From Streptomyces tagetis (GTDB lineage Bacteria > Actinomycetota > Actinomycetes > Streptomycetales > Streptomycetaceae), in contig NZ_JAGPNL010000006.1 of NCBI RefSeq assembly GCF_018069565.1, positions 186,001 through 250,000 on the forward strand: a stretch of DNA of 64,000 nt, given 5' to 3'. This document shows positions 15,646-23,987 of the stretch, piece after piece. The stretch's first letter is position 1. Each line of letters starts with the position of its first letter. Position numbers and translations under genes: made by a program. The notes under the pieces are model-generated. The model made no database searches. It saw only the letters and a list, made by a program, of their open reading frames with translations, and was not told where the DNA came from.

Positions 15646-17477
15646 ATCCCCAGGGCTCCGGCGGCGCCCAGCAGGGCCGGGATGCGGTCCGGCGCGACCG
15701 GCCGCGAGTAGAGCCAGCCCTGCCCGGTGTCGCAGCCGATGCGGCGCAGCCGGTCCGCCTGGTCGGCGGTCTCCACGCACTCGGCGGTGACGGTGAGCCC
15801 GAGCCGGTGGGCGAGTTGCACCATCGCCTCGACGATGACCTCGTCGGCCGGGTTGGCCGCCGCCGCGCCGGCCGGGGGGTCCTGGCCGGCGTACTGGAAG
15901 CCGCGGACGAAGGAGCCGTCCAGCTTCAGCACCGACACCGGCAGCCGGCTCAGGTAGGCGAGGTTCGAGTAGCCGGTGCCGAAGTCGTCGATGGCGATCT
16001 GGACGCCCATGTCGCTCAGGGCCCGCAGGACTTGGAGCGGCCGGCCGGCCGAGCCCATCACCGCGGACTCGGTCAGCTCCAGTTGGAGCAGGTGCGGGGC
16101 GAGCCCGGTCTCCTCCAGCGTCCGCGCCACGTCCGCGACCAGGTCGGAGTCCCAGACCTGGCGGACCGCCACGTTGACGCTGACGAAGACCGGCGGCTCG
16201 GCGGGGTGGTCCAGTTGCCAGCGGCGGGCCTGGCGGCAGGCCGTGCGCAGAATCCACCGGCCGAGCGGCACGATCGAACCGTCCTCCTCCGCCAGTGCGA
16301 TGAACCGATTCGGCGCGAGGACGCCGAACTGCGGGTGGTTCCAGCGGATCAGCGCCTCGACGCCCCGCACCCGGCCGTCCGCCATGCCCACCAGCGGCTG
16401 GTACTCCAGCGCGAACTCGCCCCGGTCGATGGCGGGCCGGAGGGTGGCGGCGAGGGCCTGGCGGGTCATGCGGCTGGCGTTGCGCTCGGGGTCGAAGAGG
16501 GTCCACCGGGCCCGTCCGTCGGCCTTGGCCCAGTACAGGGTGGTGTCGGCGGCCTGCATCAGGGCGGTCGGCGTGGTCCCGGCGGTGTGGCGTTCGACGA
16601 CGCCGGCCGAGGCGGTGACCGACAGCCTGCGGTCGCACAGCTCGAACGGCTCCTGGAGCGCGGTCAGTACCGACTCGGCCAGCTCCGCGAGCTGGTCGGT
16701 GCCGGTGGAGTCCTCCACCAGCAGCGCGAACTCGTCCCCGCCGAGCCGCGCCACGAGCGGGGTGCCGGCCCGCGCGGCGGGGCCCGCGTTCTCCGCGCAG
16801 CGCATGAGCCGTTCGGCGACGGCGGCCAGCAGCCGGTCGCCGACCCGGTGGCCGAGGGTGTCGTTGACGGCCTTGAAGCCGTCCAGGTCCAGGTAGCACA
16901 GGCCGATCCGGCCGGTTCCCCCGTGCTCGTAGGCGTCGGCGTCGAGTGCGGCGGTCAGCCGGTCGAAGAACAGGGCGCGGTTGGGCAGCCGGGTCACCGG
17001 GTCGTGCATCTGCAAGTGACGTAGCCGGGCCTGGAGTTCGCGCCGGGCGCTGACGTCCGCGACGGAGAGCAGCAGGCCGGGCGCGTCCGGGGCCAGCGGT
17101 GCCACGGTGACCTGCGCCCACAGGGTGTGGCCGTCGGCCCGCTTGAGGTGCCGGGTGCAGCGCATCCGGGGCTGCCTGCCCTGGAGCACCTCGCGGTAGG
17201 CGTGCCAGGTGCCGGCGTCCGCGGCGAGGTCGACGAGGTCGGCCGCCACGCTGCCGGCCAGCTCGGCGGGGTCGGTGCCGAGCAGGGTGCCCAGGGTGTC
17301 GTTGGCGCTGACGACCAGGCCCTCGGCGTCGACCACGGCCATGGCGAGCGGCGCGGCGCCGAACGCCGAACGGTAGGCCGGATGTGCCGGGGGCGCGGCC
17401 GGGCCGGGACCACTGTCCGTGACGGCCGGCCGGCCGGGGTCTGCCGCGGGCGCCGGCCCTTCGGAGGTTCCGCTCAC
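15621..17477 (-). CDS. cdgA: PAS-GGDEF-EAL c-di-GMP turnover protein (CdgA-like)
   Basis: The protein has 618 residues from the GTG at 17477, which has GGGAG at ideal spacing. Order: a PAS domain (about 35-155), GGDEF (about 165-330, with intact LGGDEFALL, so potential diguanylate cyclase activity), then EAL (about 345-600). The EAL motifs are kept: [21 protein letters not shown] and LKLD. The usual AEGVET reads AECVET, a Gly-to-Cys change beside the conserved Glu. No membrane segment is visible. From memory it corresponds to cdgA of S. coelicolor, a BldD target that affects development; I did not find a certain BldD box. The symbol is moderately sure. Confidence 0.75.
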   Translation of the reverse strand: MSGTSEGPAPAADPGRPAVTDSGPGPAAPPAHPAYRSAFGAAPLAMAVVDAEGLVVSANDTLGTLLGTDPAELAGSVAADLVDLAADAGTWHAYREVLQGRQPRMRCTRHLKRADGHTLWAQVTVAPLAPDAPGLLLSVADVSARRELQARLRHLQMHDPVTRLPNRALFFDRLTAALDADAYEHGGTGRIGLCYLDLDGFKAVNDTLGHRVGDRLLAAVAERLMRCAENAGPAARAGTPLVARLGGDEFALLVEDSTGTDQLAELAESVLTALQEPFELCDRRLSVTASAGVVERHTAGTTPTALMQAADTTLYWAKADGRARWTLFDPERNASRMTRQALAATLRPAIDRGEFALEYQPLVGMADGRVRGVEALIRWNHPQFGVLAPNRFIALAEEDGSIVPLGRWILRTACRQARRWQLDHPAEPPVFVSVNVAVRQVWDSDLVADVARTLEETGLAPHLLQLELTESAVMGSAGRPLQVLRALSDMGVQIAIDDFGTGYSNLAYLSRLPVSVLKLDGSFVRGFQYAGQDPPAGAAAANPADEVIVEAMVQLAHRLGLTVTAECVETADQADRLRRIGCDTGQGWLYSRPVAPDRIPALLGAAGALGIQARAGKP

Positions 17478-17804
17478 CGCTCGCTCCCGCAGTGCCTCGA
17501 TACCGGTCCGTCTCTTTCTGTGCAGGTAAGTGTGCCGATCATAGAGGCTGACTCCGGGCCCTTCCAGCCGCCGTACCGGGGACAGGCCCGGCGCCCCAGG
17601 GAGCGGATCGTTTCTGCTCACACCTGGCCAGGTTGTTCACACCCCCGACCGGTTGTGACGTTCCGTGAGTGCGCGGGGGTCGTACGCCGGGCGCGGGGCC
17701 GAGTGTGGGGAGGCTCACTCGTCCGGTGCAGGCGAACGAGGCGCACTCTGACAAACCGACACAAGCTGGGTGCGGTATCCCGTGAACCGCCCCCGGAGGT
17801 CCCC
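17478..17804. other. 327-bp divergent intergenic region, cdgA-like / M6 protease
   Basis: This contains the promoters of the two divergent genes. A GTTCACACCCCC...GGTTGTGACG stretch (around 17634-17659) is AT-richer than its surroundings and could hold regulator sites, but I cannot assign it. No small gene is apparent. Confidence 0.4.
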
Positions 17805-19133
17805 GTGCCGTGCCCGCTCCCCCTGAGGCGACTGCCCCGCCGGTCCCTCGGGAGGTCCGGCGCCGACTGCCCGGCGCGGGAGGCCGGGCGGCTCCGGCTG
17901 CGCAGCACGGCCGCGCTGTGCACCACGATGTCCGCGCTCGCCGCGACCTCCCTCGTCACCGCCCCCTCGGTCGCCGAGCCGTTCTCGCCGGACCCCTGCG
18001 CGCTGCCCCGCACCGCCGCCCACCACTCGGAGGGCGTGGACACCTGGAACGCGGCCTACCCCCGTCCGGCGCGCGAGCTGGACGCGGTGATGGTCTTCCT
18101 CTCCTTCCCGGACGCGCGGCCGAAGACCTCCCCGGACGAACTGGCCGCCGACCACTTCCCCGCCACCACCCGCTTCTTCCAGCGCGCCTCGTACGGCAGG
18201 TTCACGCTGCGCCCGCACCCGTTACGGCAGTGGGTGCGCATGCCGCGCTCCTCGGTCTCGTACGAGCTGAAGCGCGACTGGAACCCGGCGCACCGGGCCG
18301 CCTACCTGCGCGACGCGCTGGCCGCCGCCGATCCGCACGTCGACTTCTCCCGGTACGACCTCGTCTACCTCGTCGCCGACCCGGACGCGCCCGGCGTCGA
18401 CTCCGACGCCACCAAGGTCGTCAACCTGGACGTCCCGCTGCGCGCCGACGGCACCGACATCCGCCGGGTGGTCACGGTCTTCGAGAAGCATCCCCCCGAC
18501 CGGCTGGTACTGGCCCACGAGACCGGGCACGTCTTCGACCTGCCGGACCTCTACCACCGGCCGGCCGACGGCAAGGGCGACTGGGACACGCACGTCGGTG
18601 ACTGGGATCTGATGGGCAGTCAGTTCGGACTGGCGCCGGACCTGTTCGGCTGGCACAAGTGGAAGCTGGGCTGGCTGGAGCCGCGCCAGGTGGCGTGCGT
18701 GCGCGGCGCCGGCCCGGTCCGGCTGACGCTGGAGCCGCTGGGCGCGGGGCCCGGCGTGGTGGTCGCGGGGGCGGCCGGGGCGCCGGCCTTCGGCCTCGGC
18801 CGGGGCACGAAGCTGGCGGTGGTGCGCACCGGCGAGGACAGCGCGCTGGCCTTCGAGGCGCGGGGTCCGGTGGGCAGTGACGTGGCCGCCTGCCGGTCGG
18901 GGGTGCTGGTGTACCGGGTGCGGGCGGGGGCCCGGTCGGGCAGCGGGCCCATCGAGGTGGTCGACGCGCACCCGGACACGGCGGCCTGCTGGACGGACTC
19001 GGTGTACCCGCCGCTCGCGGACGCGCCGGTGGGCCTCGGCGAGAGCTTCACGGTGCCGGGGGAGGGGGTCCGGGTGGAGGTGGAGGGGCGGACGGCGTCC
19101 GGGGCCTGGACGGTGAAGATCACGCCCGGCTGA
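17805..19133 (+). CDS. Secreted M6-family metalloprotease with a TTA codon
   Basis: The protein has 442 residues from the GTG at 17805, preceded by GGAGG. A long basic N-region and hydrophobic stretch (TMSALAATSLVTAPSVA) form a Sec signal. The zinc site HETGHVFDLPDLYH and the downstream VGDWDLMGS match the M6 (immune-inhibitor-A-like) pattern HExGHxxxLPDLY...G.WDLM. The C-terminal third is beta-rich. Codon 140 is TTA (18222-18224), read only by the bldA tRNA, so translation should be delayed to the aerial-growth phase. Extracellular proteases are known AdpA/bldA targets, which fits. Confidence 0.85.
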   Translation: MPCPLPLRRLPRRSLGRSGADCPAREAGRLRLRSTAALCTTMSALAATSLVTAPSVAEPFSPDPCALPRTAAHHSEGVDTWNAAYPRPARELDAVMVFLSFPDARPKTSPDELAADHFPATTRFFQRASYGRFTLRPHPLRQWVRMPRSSVSYELKRDWNPAHRAAYLRDALAAADPHVDFSRYDLVYLVADPDAPGVDSDATKVVNLDVPLRADGTDIRRVVTVFEKHPPDRLVLAHETGHVFDLPDLYHRPADGKGDWDTHVGDWDLMGSQFGLAPDLFGWHKWKLGWLEPRQVACVRGAGPVRLTLEPLGAGPGVVVAGAAGAPAFGLGRGTKLAVVRTGEDSALAFEARGPVGSDVAACRSGVLVYRVRAGARSGSGPIEVVDAHPDTAACWTDSVYPPLADAPVGLGESFTVPGEGVRVEVEGRTASGAWTVKITPG

Positions 19134-19255
19134 GGGGGGAGGGCGGCGCCCGGGGTGGGCGGGCCGGCCGCCCGGGAGGCGCCGCTGACCTGGGGGAACG
19201 GCGAAGTCGATCAGCCTGGGAGTGGCGAAGGCCGATCAGCTCCGGGAACGACGAA

Positions 19256-19294
19256 GGCGAGGCATCATCCGCGTTTCCGCGAAATCGCCTCGCC
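19256..19294. terminator. Hairpin downstream of tRNA-Lys copy 2
   Basis: GGCGAGGC (19256-19263) pairs with GCCTCGCC (19287-19294), with a second small hairpin (CGCG...CGCG) in the loop. It lies 11 bp beyond the 3' end of the minus-strand tRNA and also after the convergent protease gene. Confidence 0.6.
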
Positions 19295-19304
19295 ATCGGC
19301 CATG

Positions 19305-19378
19305 TGCGCCGCCAGGGACTCGAACCCCGGACCCGCTGATTAAGAGTCAGCTGCTCTAACCAACTGAGCTAGCGGCGC
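19305..19378 (-). tRNA. tRNA-Lys (CUU anticodon), copy 2, overlapping a CDS
   Basis: This copy is identical over its full length to the tRNA-Lys at 2850-2923 and has anticodon CTT and discriminator A. Its first ten bases are shared with the last codons and stop of the upstream CDS on the same strand (19369-19953). It has no truncated partner copy nearby. Confidence 0.95.
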
Positions 19379-19953
19379 CTGCTGACGTCGTAGACCTTAG
19401 CACCCTGGTCGGCGGGAGGAAAAATCGCTATCCGCACCGCCGCGCGGGCCGCCCGCACCGCCGCCCACAGCAGCACCTCCGGCCCCGGCAGCCAGGGCTG
19501 GCGGGTGTCCGGGGCGACCAGCCAGCGCGAGCCCGAGCGGGCGCACGCGCCGGTGGGCGCCGGCACGGTCACCGTGTCCCCGGCGCCGTGGCAGAGCAGC
19601 GGCGGGACGGCGCCGGTACGGCTCGTCGCCCGGTCGCGTCCGCTCCACTCCTCCCACTCCAGCAGCGAGGGCAGCCGCTGGGCGGTGCCGGGCGCGGTGA
19701 AGAGCAGGGTCCGGCCCCGGAACTCGGCCACCGGACCGGACCCCGGGCCCTCGTCCCACATCCGGTCCAGCATGCGGCGGCCGAAGATCGTGGGGACGCT
19801 CACCACGTCGAAGGCGGAACCGCAGGGCAGCACCACGGGGGCCTGTGGCCGCTCCTCCCAGAAGGCGAGCGTGGAGCGAGGATAGGCGCCCGCCGAGGCC
19901 AGCCAGGCGGCCCCGTCCGAGGTGACGATGGAGACGTTGCGTGCACTGCTCAT
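19369..19953 (-). CDS. Prim-pol-like (bifunctional DNA primase/polymerase N-terminal) short protein
   Basis: The protein has 194 residues from the ATG at 19953. It resembles a family of short Streptomyces proteins usually labelled 'bifunctional DNA primase/polymerase' (DGAAWLASAGAYPRSTLAFWEERPQ, then LLFTAPGTAQRLPSLLEWEEW and SRWLVAPDTRQPWLPGPEVLLWAAVRAAR). I cannot point to a clear catalytic metal-binding triad, so enzymatic activity is doubtful. The stop codon TAG is formed by bases 8-10 of tRNA-Lys, so the two genes overlap by 10 bp and are probably transcribed together. Confidence 0.7.
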   Translation of the reverse strand: MSSARNVSIVTSDGAAWLASAGAYPRSTLAFWEERPQAPVVLPCGSAFDVVSVPTIFGRRMLDRMWDEGPGSGPVAEFRGRTLLFTAPGTAQRLPSLLEWEEWSGRDRATSRTGAVPPLLCHGAGDTVTVPAPTGACARSGSRWLVAPDTRQPWLPGPEVLLWAAVRAARAAVRIAIFPPADQGAKVYDVSRRR

Positions 19954-20129
19954 GGCGCATACATCTACCGTCCGTGAGAGCGGTGTCGCGGTGAGTTCCG
20001 GGAAACCGGGACACAGGCATGCCGGACCATGTATCGTGCCGCGCCCACTTGGCATATGCCCCGACCGCCGCGCTCATACGCGGTCGCTACCGTCACCGCA
20101 GCCACCGGCGTCACTCCCGGCCCCCGCGG

Positions 20130-20498
20130 TCACACCGGATCGACGTGCCCCGACCGGCCCTCGCCGCCGCGCAGCAGGTCCCGGCCGAACTCCACCATCT
20201 TCTTCGCGTAGTCCTCGGTCCACTGGGCCCGCTCGGCCAGGTCCGCGGCGGTCAGCCGGTCGAACCGCCGCGGGTCGGCCAGTTGCGCCGCCGCCATCGC
20301 CTGGAACTCGACCGCCCGGTCCGCCGCGGCCCGGAACGCCTGCGTCAGCTCGGTCGCCCGGTCCAGCAGGGCGCGGGGGTCGTCGATCGATTCGAGGTCG
20401 AAGAAGTGCTCGGGGTCGGCGGCTGCCGCCGCGGGCTCGAAGAGCAGGGGCGCGGGGCGTAGCCGCGGTTCGTTCCGACGCGGCGTGGGCTCCGCCAT
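20130..20498 (-). CDS. Conserved hypothetical protein, 122 aa
   Basis: A small soluble, strongly helical protein (ALLDRATELTQAFRAAADRAVEFQAMAAAQ; DLAERAQWTEDYAKKMVEFGRDLL). GGAGAAGAC before the ATG at 20498 is a good ribosome site. No signal, membrane segment or known motif is seen. I do not recognise the family. Confidence 0.65.
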   Translation of the reverse strand: MAEPTPRRNEPRLRPAPLLFEPAAAAADPEHFFDLESIDDPRALLDRATELTQAFRAAADRAVEFQAMAAAQLADPRRFDRLTAADLAERAQWTEDYAKKMVEFGRDLLRGGEGRSGHVDPV

Positions 20499-20703
20499 GT
20501 CTTCTCCTCACTGGTACGTCTCGACCCGCCGGTGGAGTGGGCCACCGTCCATTGTCCCGCGCCCGTGCAAGGGGGCGTCGAGCGCACACGGCACACCGCG
20601 CACGCCGGACATCCGTACCCCCCTCGGCCCCGATCCATGGCCATCCCGCCTCTCGACCCCGCCCCACACCCGCAGCCGACACGCCTCATCGAGGCCCCTC
20701 ACC

Positions 20704-21324
20704 TCATGCGGACATCTCGCCCCGTCCGTGCGGGGAGGACACGGCACCCGGTGCACCGCCCAGCGTGGCGACCAGCCCGGCCGCGATGAGAACGGCCGCG
20801 GCGACCGCCGCGAGCAGCGACCGGGGTTCGTGCAGTGGCCAGGCCCAGAATGTGGGACGGCCGCCCACGCCGATGCCGAAGGCCGCACACAGGAAGGGGA
20901 ACAAGGCGATCACGAGGGTGGCAAGACCCGGCCCCGCGAATCGGCGGGCCAGGAGGGCCAGGCCGAGGAAGCCCGCGAAGTTACGGGCCATGGCCAGGCC
21001 CATGTCCCAGCCGCCGATGACCGCTTCCACCAGACCGATCAGGGACGCGGTGGTCAACAGAGCTGCCATGGACAGCCCGTCCCAGTGCGGCATCGACCGT
21101 ACGGCCGTCCGTTCCGCGGCGGCGTCGCCCCTCCCCTGACCATGGACGAGCAGGCATACCGGTATCAGTGGGAGGAGGAAGGACAGGCGCATGGAGAACG
21201 TCACCGGCCCCAGCAGGACCGGAACCGGCACCGTCGCGGACGAGGCCGCCGCCCCCAGCGTCATGGAGACCATCAGTCCCGCGAGGACGGCTGGGGCCAT
21301 GCGGATGCGCAGCCACCACCTCAT
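20704..21324 (-). CDS. Integral membrane protein, third gene of ABC operon
   Basis: The protein has 206 residues with about six hydrophobic segments (from MAPAVLAGLMVSMTLGAAAS to LLAAVAAAVLIAAGLVATLG). Its start overlaps the stop of the upstream membrane gene by 4 bp (21321-21324), so it is coupled to it. It is probably the second membrane subunit of an ABC exporter whose ATPase is at 22574. No specific family is recognised. Base composition here is less GC-rich than the flanking core genes. Confidence 0.65.
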   Translation of the reverse strand: MRWWLRIRMAPAVLAGLMVSMTLGAAASSATVPVPVLLGPVTFSMRLSFLLPLIPVCLLVHGQGRGDAAAERTAVRSMPHWDGLSMAALLTTASLIGLVEAVIGGWDMGLAMARNFAGFLGLALLARRFAGPGLATLVIALFPFLCAAFGIGVGGRPTFWAWPLHEPRSLLAAVAAAVLIAAGLVATLGGAPGAVSSPHGRGEMSA

Positions 21325-22577
21325 GAGGCGGCCTGAAGGCCGGATGGCCGGCCGAAGTGGGACGGGTCGAGGTCCGGCCGCAGGTCGCAGCCGTGCAGGG
21401 TGGCGGCGTTGTGGTCGAACCAGCGTTGCTGTGCCGGCCTCGGCAGCCGCCTGACCTGCTCGGCGGTCTGGATATCGGTTTCCACGGAGCCGCCCCGCAC
21501 GGACTGCGGGTCAGCCCCGGCGGTCAGCATGAGCCAGGCCAGGAGCGTCCCCTGAGCGGTGGAACCCGGCCATGGCCCTGTCGCCGAGCAGTTCGGCGGC
21601 TGCCCAGGCAGAGCGGTGCTCGCGACGAGCGCGAGGATTTCGTCCCGGCGTGGCGTCGTGGACAGGATGGTGATCGTGGATGCGGTCGAGACGCCGGCGG
21701 CGTCGAGTCGTTGCCGGGCTTCGGTGCTCCAGGAGCGGATGTGTGCCCCGGACTCCTGCTGTTCCGGCCACAGGCAGACCATCGGCACGGTGCCGGAGCA
21801 GCGCAGAGCCGAGATGTCACGTGGTTGCCCCGCCTCGTAGCCCAGGGGCATCGCCACGGACGCGCCCGTGACGAGGGTGACGCAGAGTGTCACCGCCGCC
21901 CACAGACGGCCGGGGAGCCGGCGTGCTGAGATCCACACCAGCGAGGCAATGATCACGCCGACGGCGACCAGTGCCGGTGCGACCAGCGCGCGTGGGGCGA
22001 CGGTCTGGTTGAGGGCGCAGCACTCCATGAGGTTGTGGCCGTTCATCTGCCGGAGCCACAAGGGCGTCATCGCGGCGGGATAGGCCATCCACAACCAACT
22101 CGTCACCAGGGCGGCGGGCGCGGCCAGCAGTCCGGGCAAGGTCAGGCCGGCCACGTAGCCCGCGAGTGTGTGGGCTGCCAGCACGAGTAGCTCCATGCCG
22201 AGGATGGCCATGCTGGAAGCACCCGGAAGACCGGAGGACTGGGGCACGAACAGGGCCGACGCCAGTACCACGGACAGGAAGCCGAGGACGAATATCGGCA
22301 GCAGCACCGACAATGCCATGACCGTCCGTGGCCTGACGGGCGTTGCTTCCAGTACGCGTGACCGTTTCACCCGTACCGCCTCCCACGCGGCACAGGCCGC
22401 GCAGGCAGGGGCGGTGAAGACGAGCAGGAAGCTGCTCTGAGCGGTGACGGACTCCCAGTAACCGGACGTGATCCACTGGGTGATCCTGCCGCTGTAGGCG
22501 AAGAGCCAGGGCAGCAGCACAACGGCCGCGCGTGGCGCGGTCGAGGTGCGGAACACGGTGCGCAGGTGCACGGTCAC
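21321..22577 (-). CDS. ABC exporter membrane subunit with large C-terminal domain
   Basis: The protein has 418 residues. About six membrane segments occupy the first 240 residues, followed by a soluble part of about 170 residues (from YEAGQPRDISALRCSGTVPMVCLWPEQ) with several Cys, probably extracytoplasmic. This resembles ABC-2 type permeases that work with lone ATP-binding proteins. Both ends overlap neighbours by 4 bp (22574-22577 and 21321-21324), giving a tightly coupled three-gene operon. The substrate is unknown. Confidence 0.65.
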   Translation of the reverse strand: MTVHLRTVFRTSTAPRAAVVLLPWLFAYSGRITQWITSGYWESVTAQSSFLLVFTAPACAACAAWEAVRVKRSRVLEATPVRPRTVMALSVLLPIFVLGFLSVVLASALFVPQSSGLPGASSMAILGMELLVLAAHTLAGYVAGLTLPGLLAAPAALVTSWLWMAYPAAMTPLWLRQMNGHNLMECCALNQTVAPRALVAPALVAVGVIIASLVWISARRLPGRLWAAVTLCVTLVTGASVAMPLGYEAGQPRDISALRCSGTVPMVCLWPEQQESGAHIRSWSTEARQRLDAAGVSTASTITILSTTPRRDEILALVASTALPGQPPNCSATGPWPGSTAQGTLLAWLMLTAGADPQSVRGGSVETDIQTAEQVRRLPRPAQQRWFDHNAATLHGCDLRPDLDPSHFGRPSGLQAAS

Positions 22578-23332
22578 ACCTCTGCCTTGACCAGACCGGC
22601 GTAAGCGGCCTCTGCTCGTCGCTCGGGGCCGGTTTCCGACGGTGCCAGGGTGAGGAAGGAGACGATGGAACCCTGGTGGCGTGGGCTGCCGTGATCCAGG
22701 ACGATCACATGATCGTAGATATCGGCCAAGTCCTCGGTCTGGTGAGTGGAGACGACCAGACTGGTCCTCTCCGCGAGGCTGCCGACCAGTTCGCGGAAGA
22801 TCCGGCGCTGCACCGGGTCGAGACCCGCGGTCGGTTCGTCCATCAGGAGTACCTCAGCATCGTGGACCAGCGCCTGCGCGATCCCCACACGCCGTAGCTG
22901 GCCTCCCGACAGTTCGGCGCTGCCGCGCTCGGCGAGGTCGGTCAGGTCCACCGCCCGGAGCGCCTCCCGTGAGGCTTCCCACGCCTCGCGGCGGGACATG
23001 CCCTTGAGCCAGCCCGCGTGCGCCACCTGCTCGCGAACGCGCAACCCGGTTACCGGTCGCACCTGTTGGGGAAGCCAGCCGACCCGGCGACGGTACTCCT
23101 TCACACTCTTGCGGCCGGTCGTGTCGAGCCCGTCCAGTGCCACGCTCCCCGAGCCGGGCCGTAGTGCCGAGGCCGCCAGCCCCATCAAGGTCGACTTACC
23201 GGCCCCATTGGGGCCCAGGAGCACGGTGGCACCCCTGCCGAAGGCAAGGGTCAGATGGTCCAGCACGCGGATTTTCCTGCGGTAGCCGAACGAGCAGTCG
23301 TGGAATGCGATGGGCAAGGAGGGTCCAAACAA
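22574..23332 (-). CDS. ABC transporter ATP-binding protein
   Basis: The protein has about 252 residues if it starts at the TTG at 23332; the start is uncertain (TTG at 23317 and farther upstream codons are possible). Motifs: Walker A GPNGAGKST, signature LSGGQLRRVGIAQAL, Walker B VLLMDEPTAGLDP and the switch segment VVSTHQTEDL. It is first in the operon with two membrane proteins. An inverted repeat at 23362-23385, just before the preferred start, argues against starts farther upstream. Confidence 0.85.
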   Translation of the reverse strand: MFGPSLPIAFHDCSFGYRRKIRVLDHLTLAFGRGATVLLGPNGAGKSTLMGLAASALRPGSGSVALDGLDTTGRKSVKEYRRRVGWLPQQVRPVTGLRVREQVAHAGWLKGMSRREAWEASREALRAVDLTDLAERGSAELSGGQLRRVGIAQALVHDAEVLLMDEPTAGLDPVQRRIFRELVGSLAERTSLVVSTHQTEDLADIYDHVIVLDHGSPRHQGSIVSFLTLAPSETGPERRAEAAYAGLVKAEV

Positions 23333-23361
23333 CCGAGGGGACGGAGCGGAAAGACCCGGCG

Positions 23362-23385
23362 CACCCAGTCCGCCGACTGAGTGCA
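23362..23385. promoter_or_regulatory. Inverted repeat before the ABC operon
   Basis: GCACCCAGTC-CGCC-GACTGAGTGC: 10-bp arms with one mismatch and a 4-bp centre, 30 bp upstream of the preferred ATPase start. It could be an operator or a leader hairpin. No regulator gene is adjacent on that side. Confidence 0.5.
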
Positions 23386-23613
23386 CCGGGCATGCAACGG
23401 TGGATCGGTGCCTACGCACCGCAGGCCGGCCCCGACTACGGGAGTGACGGGCGACGCAATGGCCGGCCTCACCGTCCTCGGCCTCGGACCCGGACACGCC
23501 GAAGCCGAGACCTCACTCGTGGGCCCTCATCCGGAAGCGTGCCGACGCCCTGCCCTTCCGGTCCCCGGCTGTGGCGCTCCCAGGCATTCCGCGATCTCCA
23601 CGCAGAGGCCTCC

Positions 23614-23901
23614 TCATGGGAACGACTCCCCCCGCCGCCGAGGAGAGTTGCCATGCACCCGTCGCGGTTGTGCCAAGGCCCGTGCCTGCTCGTGGTGCCG
23701 GACCAAGGCGGCAAGCTGGATCAGATCCCTGTCATTGGCGGACCGTACCGATACGGCACGTGTCTGCCAGCGGAGACCAGAGGGACGCGTCAGGATCAGC
23801 ATGGGGCCCCTGCGTGAGTGAACGACGCCCACCATGTGACTGGCGTTGTCGAACACCGCTGTTCCGGGCTCCCACGGTTCCCTTTTCGGTCTGCTTTCCA
23901 T
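23614..23901 (-). CDS. Small protein of the XRE/DUF6879-type locus, 95 aa
   Basis: The ATG at 23901 follows GGGAGG. The sequence (PGTAVFDNASHMVGVVHSRRGPMLILTRPSGLRWQTRAV...) resembles small Streptomyces proteins found beside XRE/DUF5753 regulators, with a short beta-rich core. The same-strand neighbours upstream are the XRE gene (23988) and the DUF6879 gene. No function is known. Confidence 0.6.
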   Translation of the reverse strand: MESRPKREPWEPGTAVFDNASHMVGVVHSRRGPMLILTRPSGLRWQTRAVSVRSANDRDLIQLAALVRHHEQARALAQPRRVHGNSPRRRGESFP

Positions 23902-23987
23902 GCCGTTGCGCCTCCCGAATCGTAGGGAGAAGATGATCCCCCGATTTCGGTGTGGCATGGTGCGATATGCGCGTTGCCGAATAAAGA

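Noticed and set aside
17634-17659. Possible BldD box upstream of the cdgA-like gene
   Set aside because: Only a partial match to the BldD consensus could be found by eye; not strong enough to list as a site.
23381-23821. Plus-strand frame with LTVLGLGPGHAEAETS, similar to the N-terminus of MazG/tetrapyrrole-methylase proteins
   Set aside because: Similarity covers fewer than 20 residues and then the frame becomes low-complexity; no ribosome site. It might be a gene scrap, but support is too thin to call a pseudogene.
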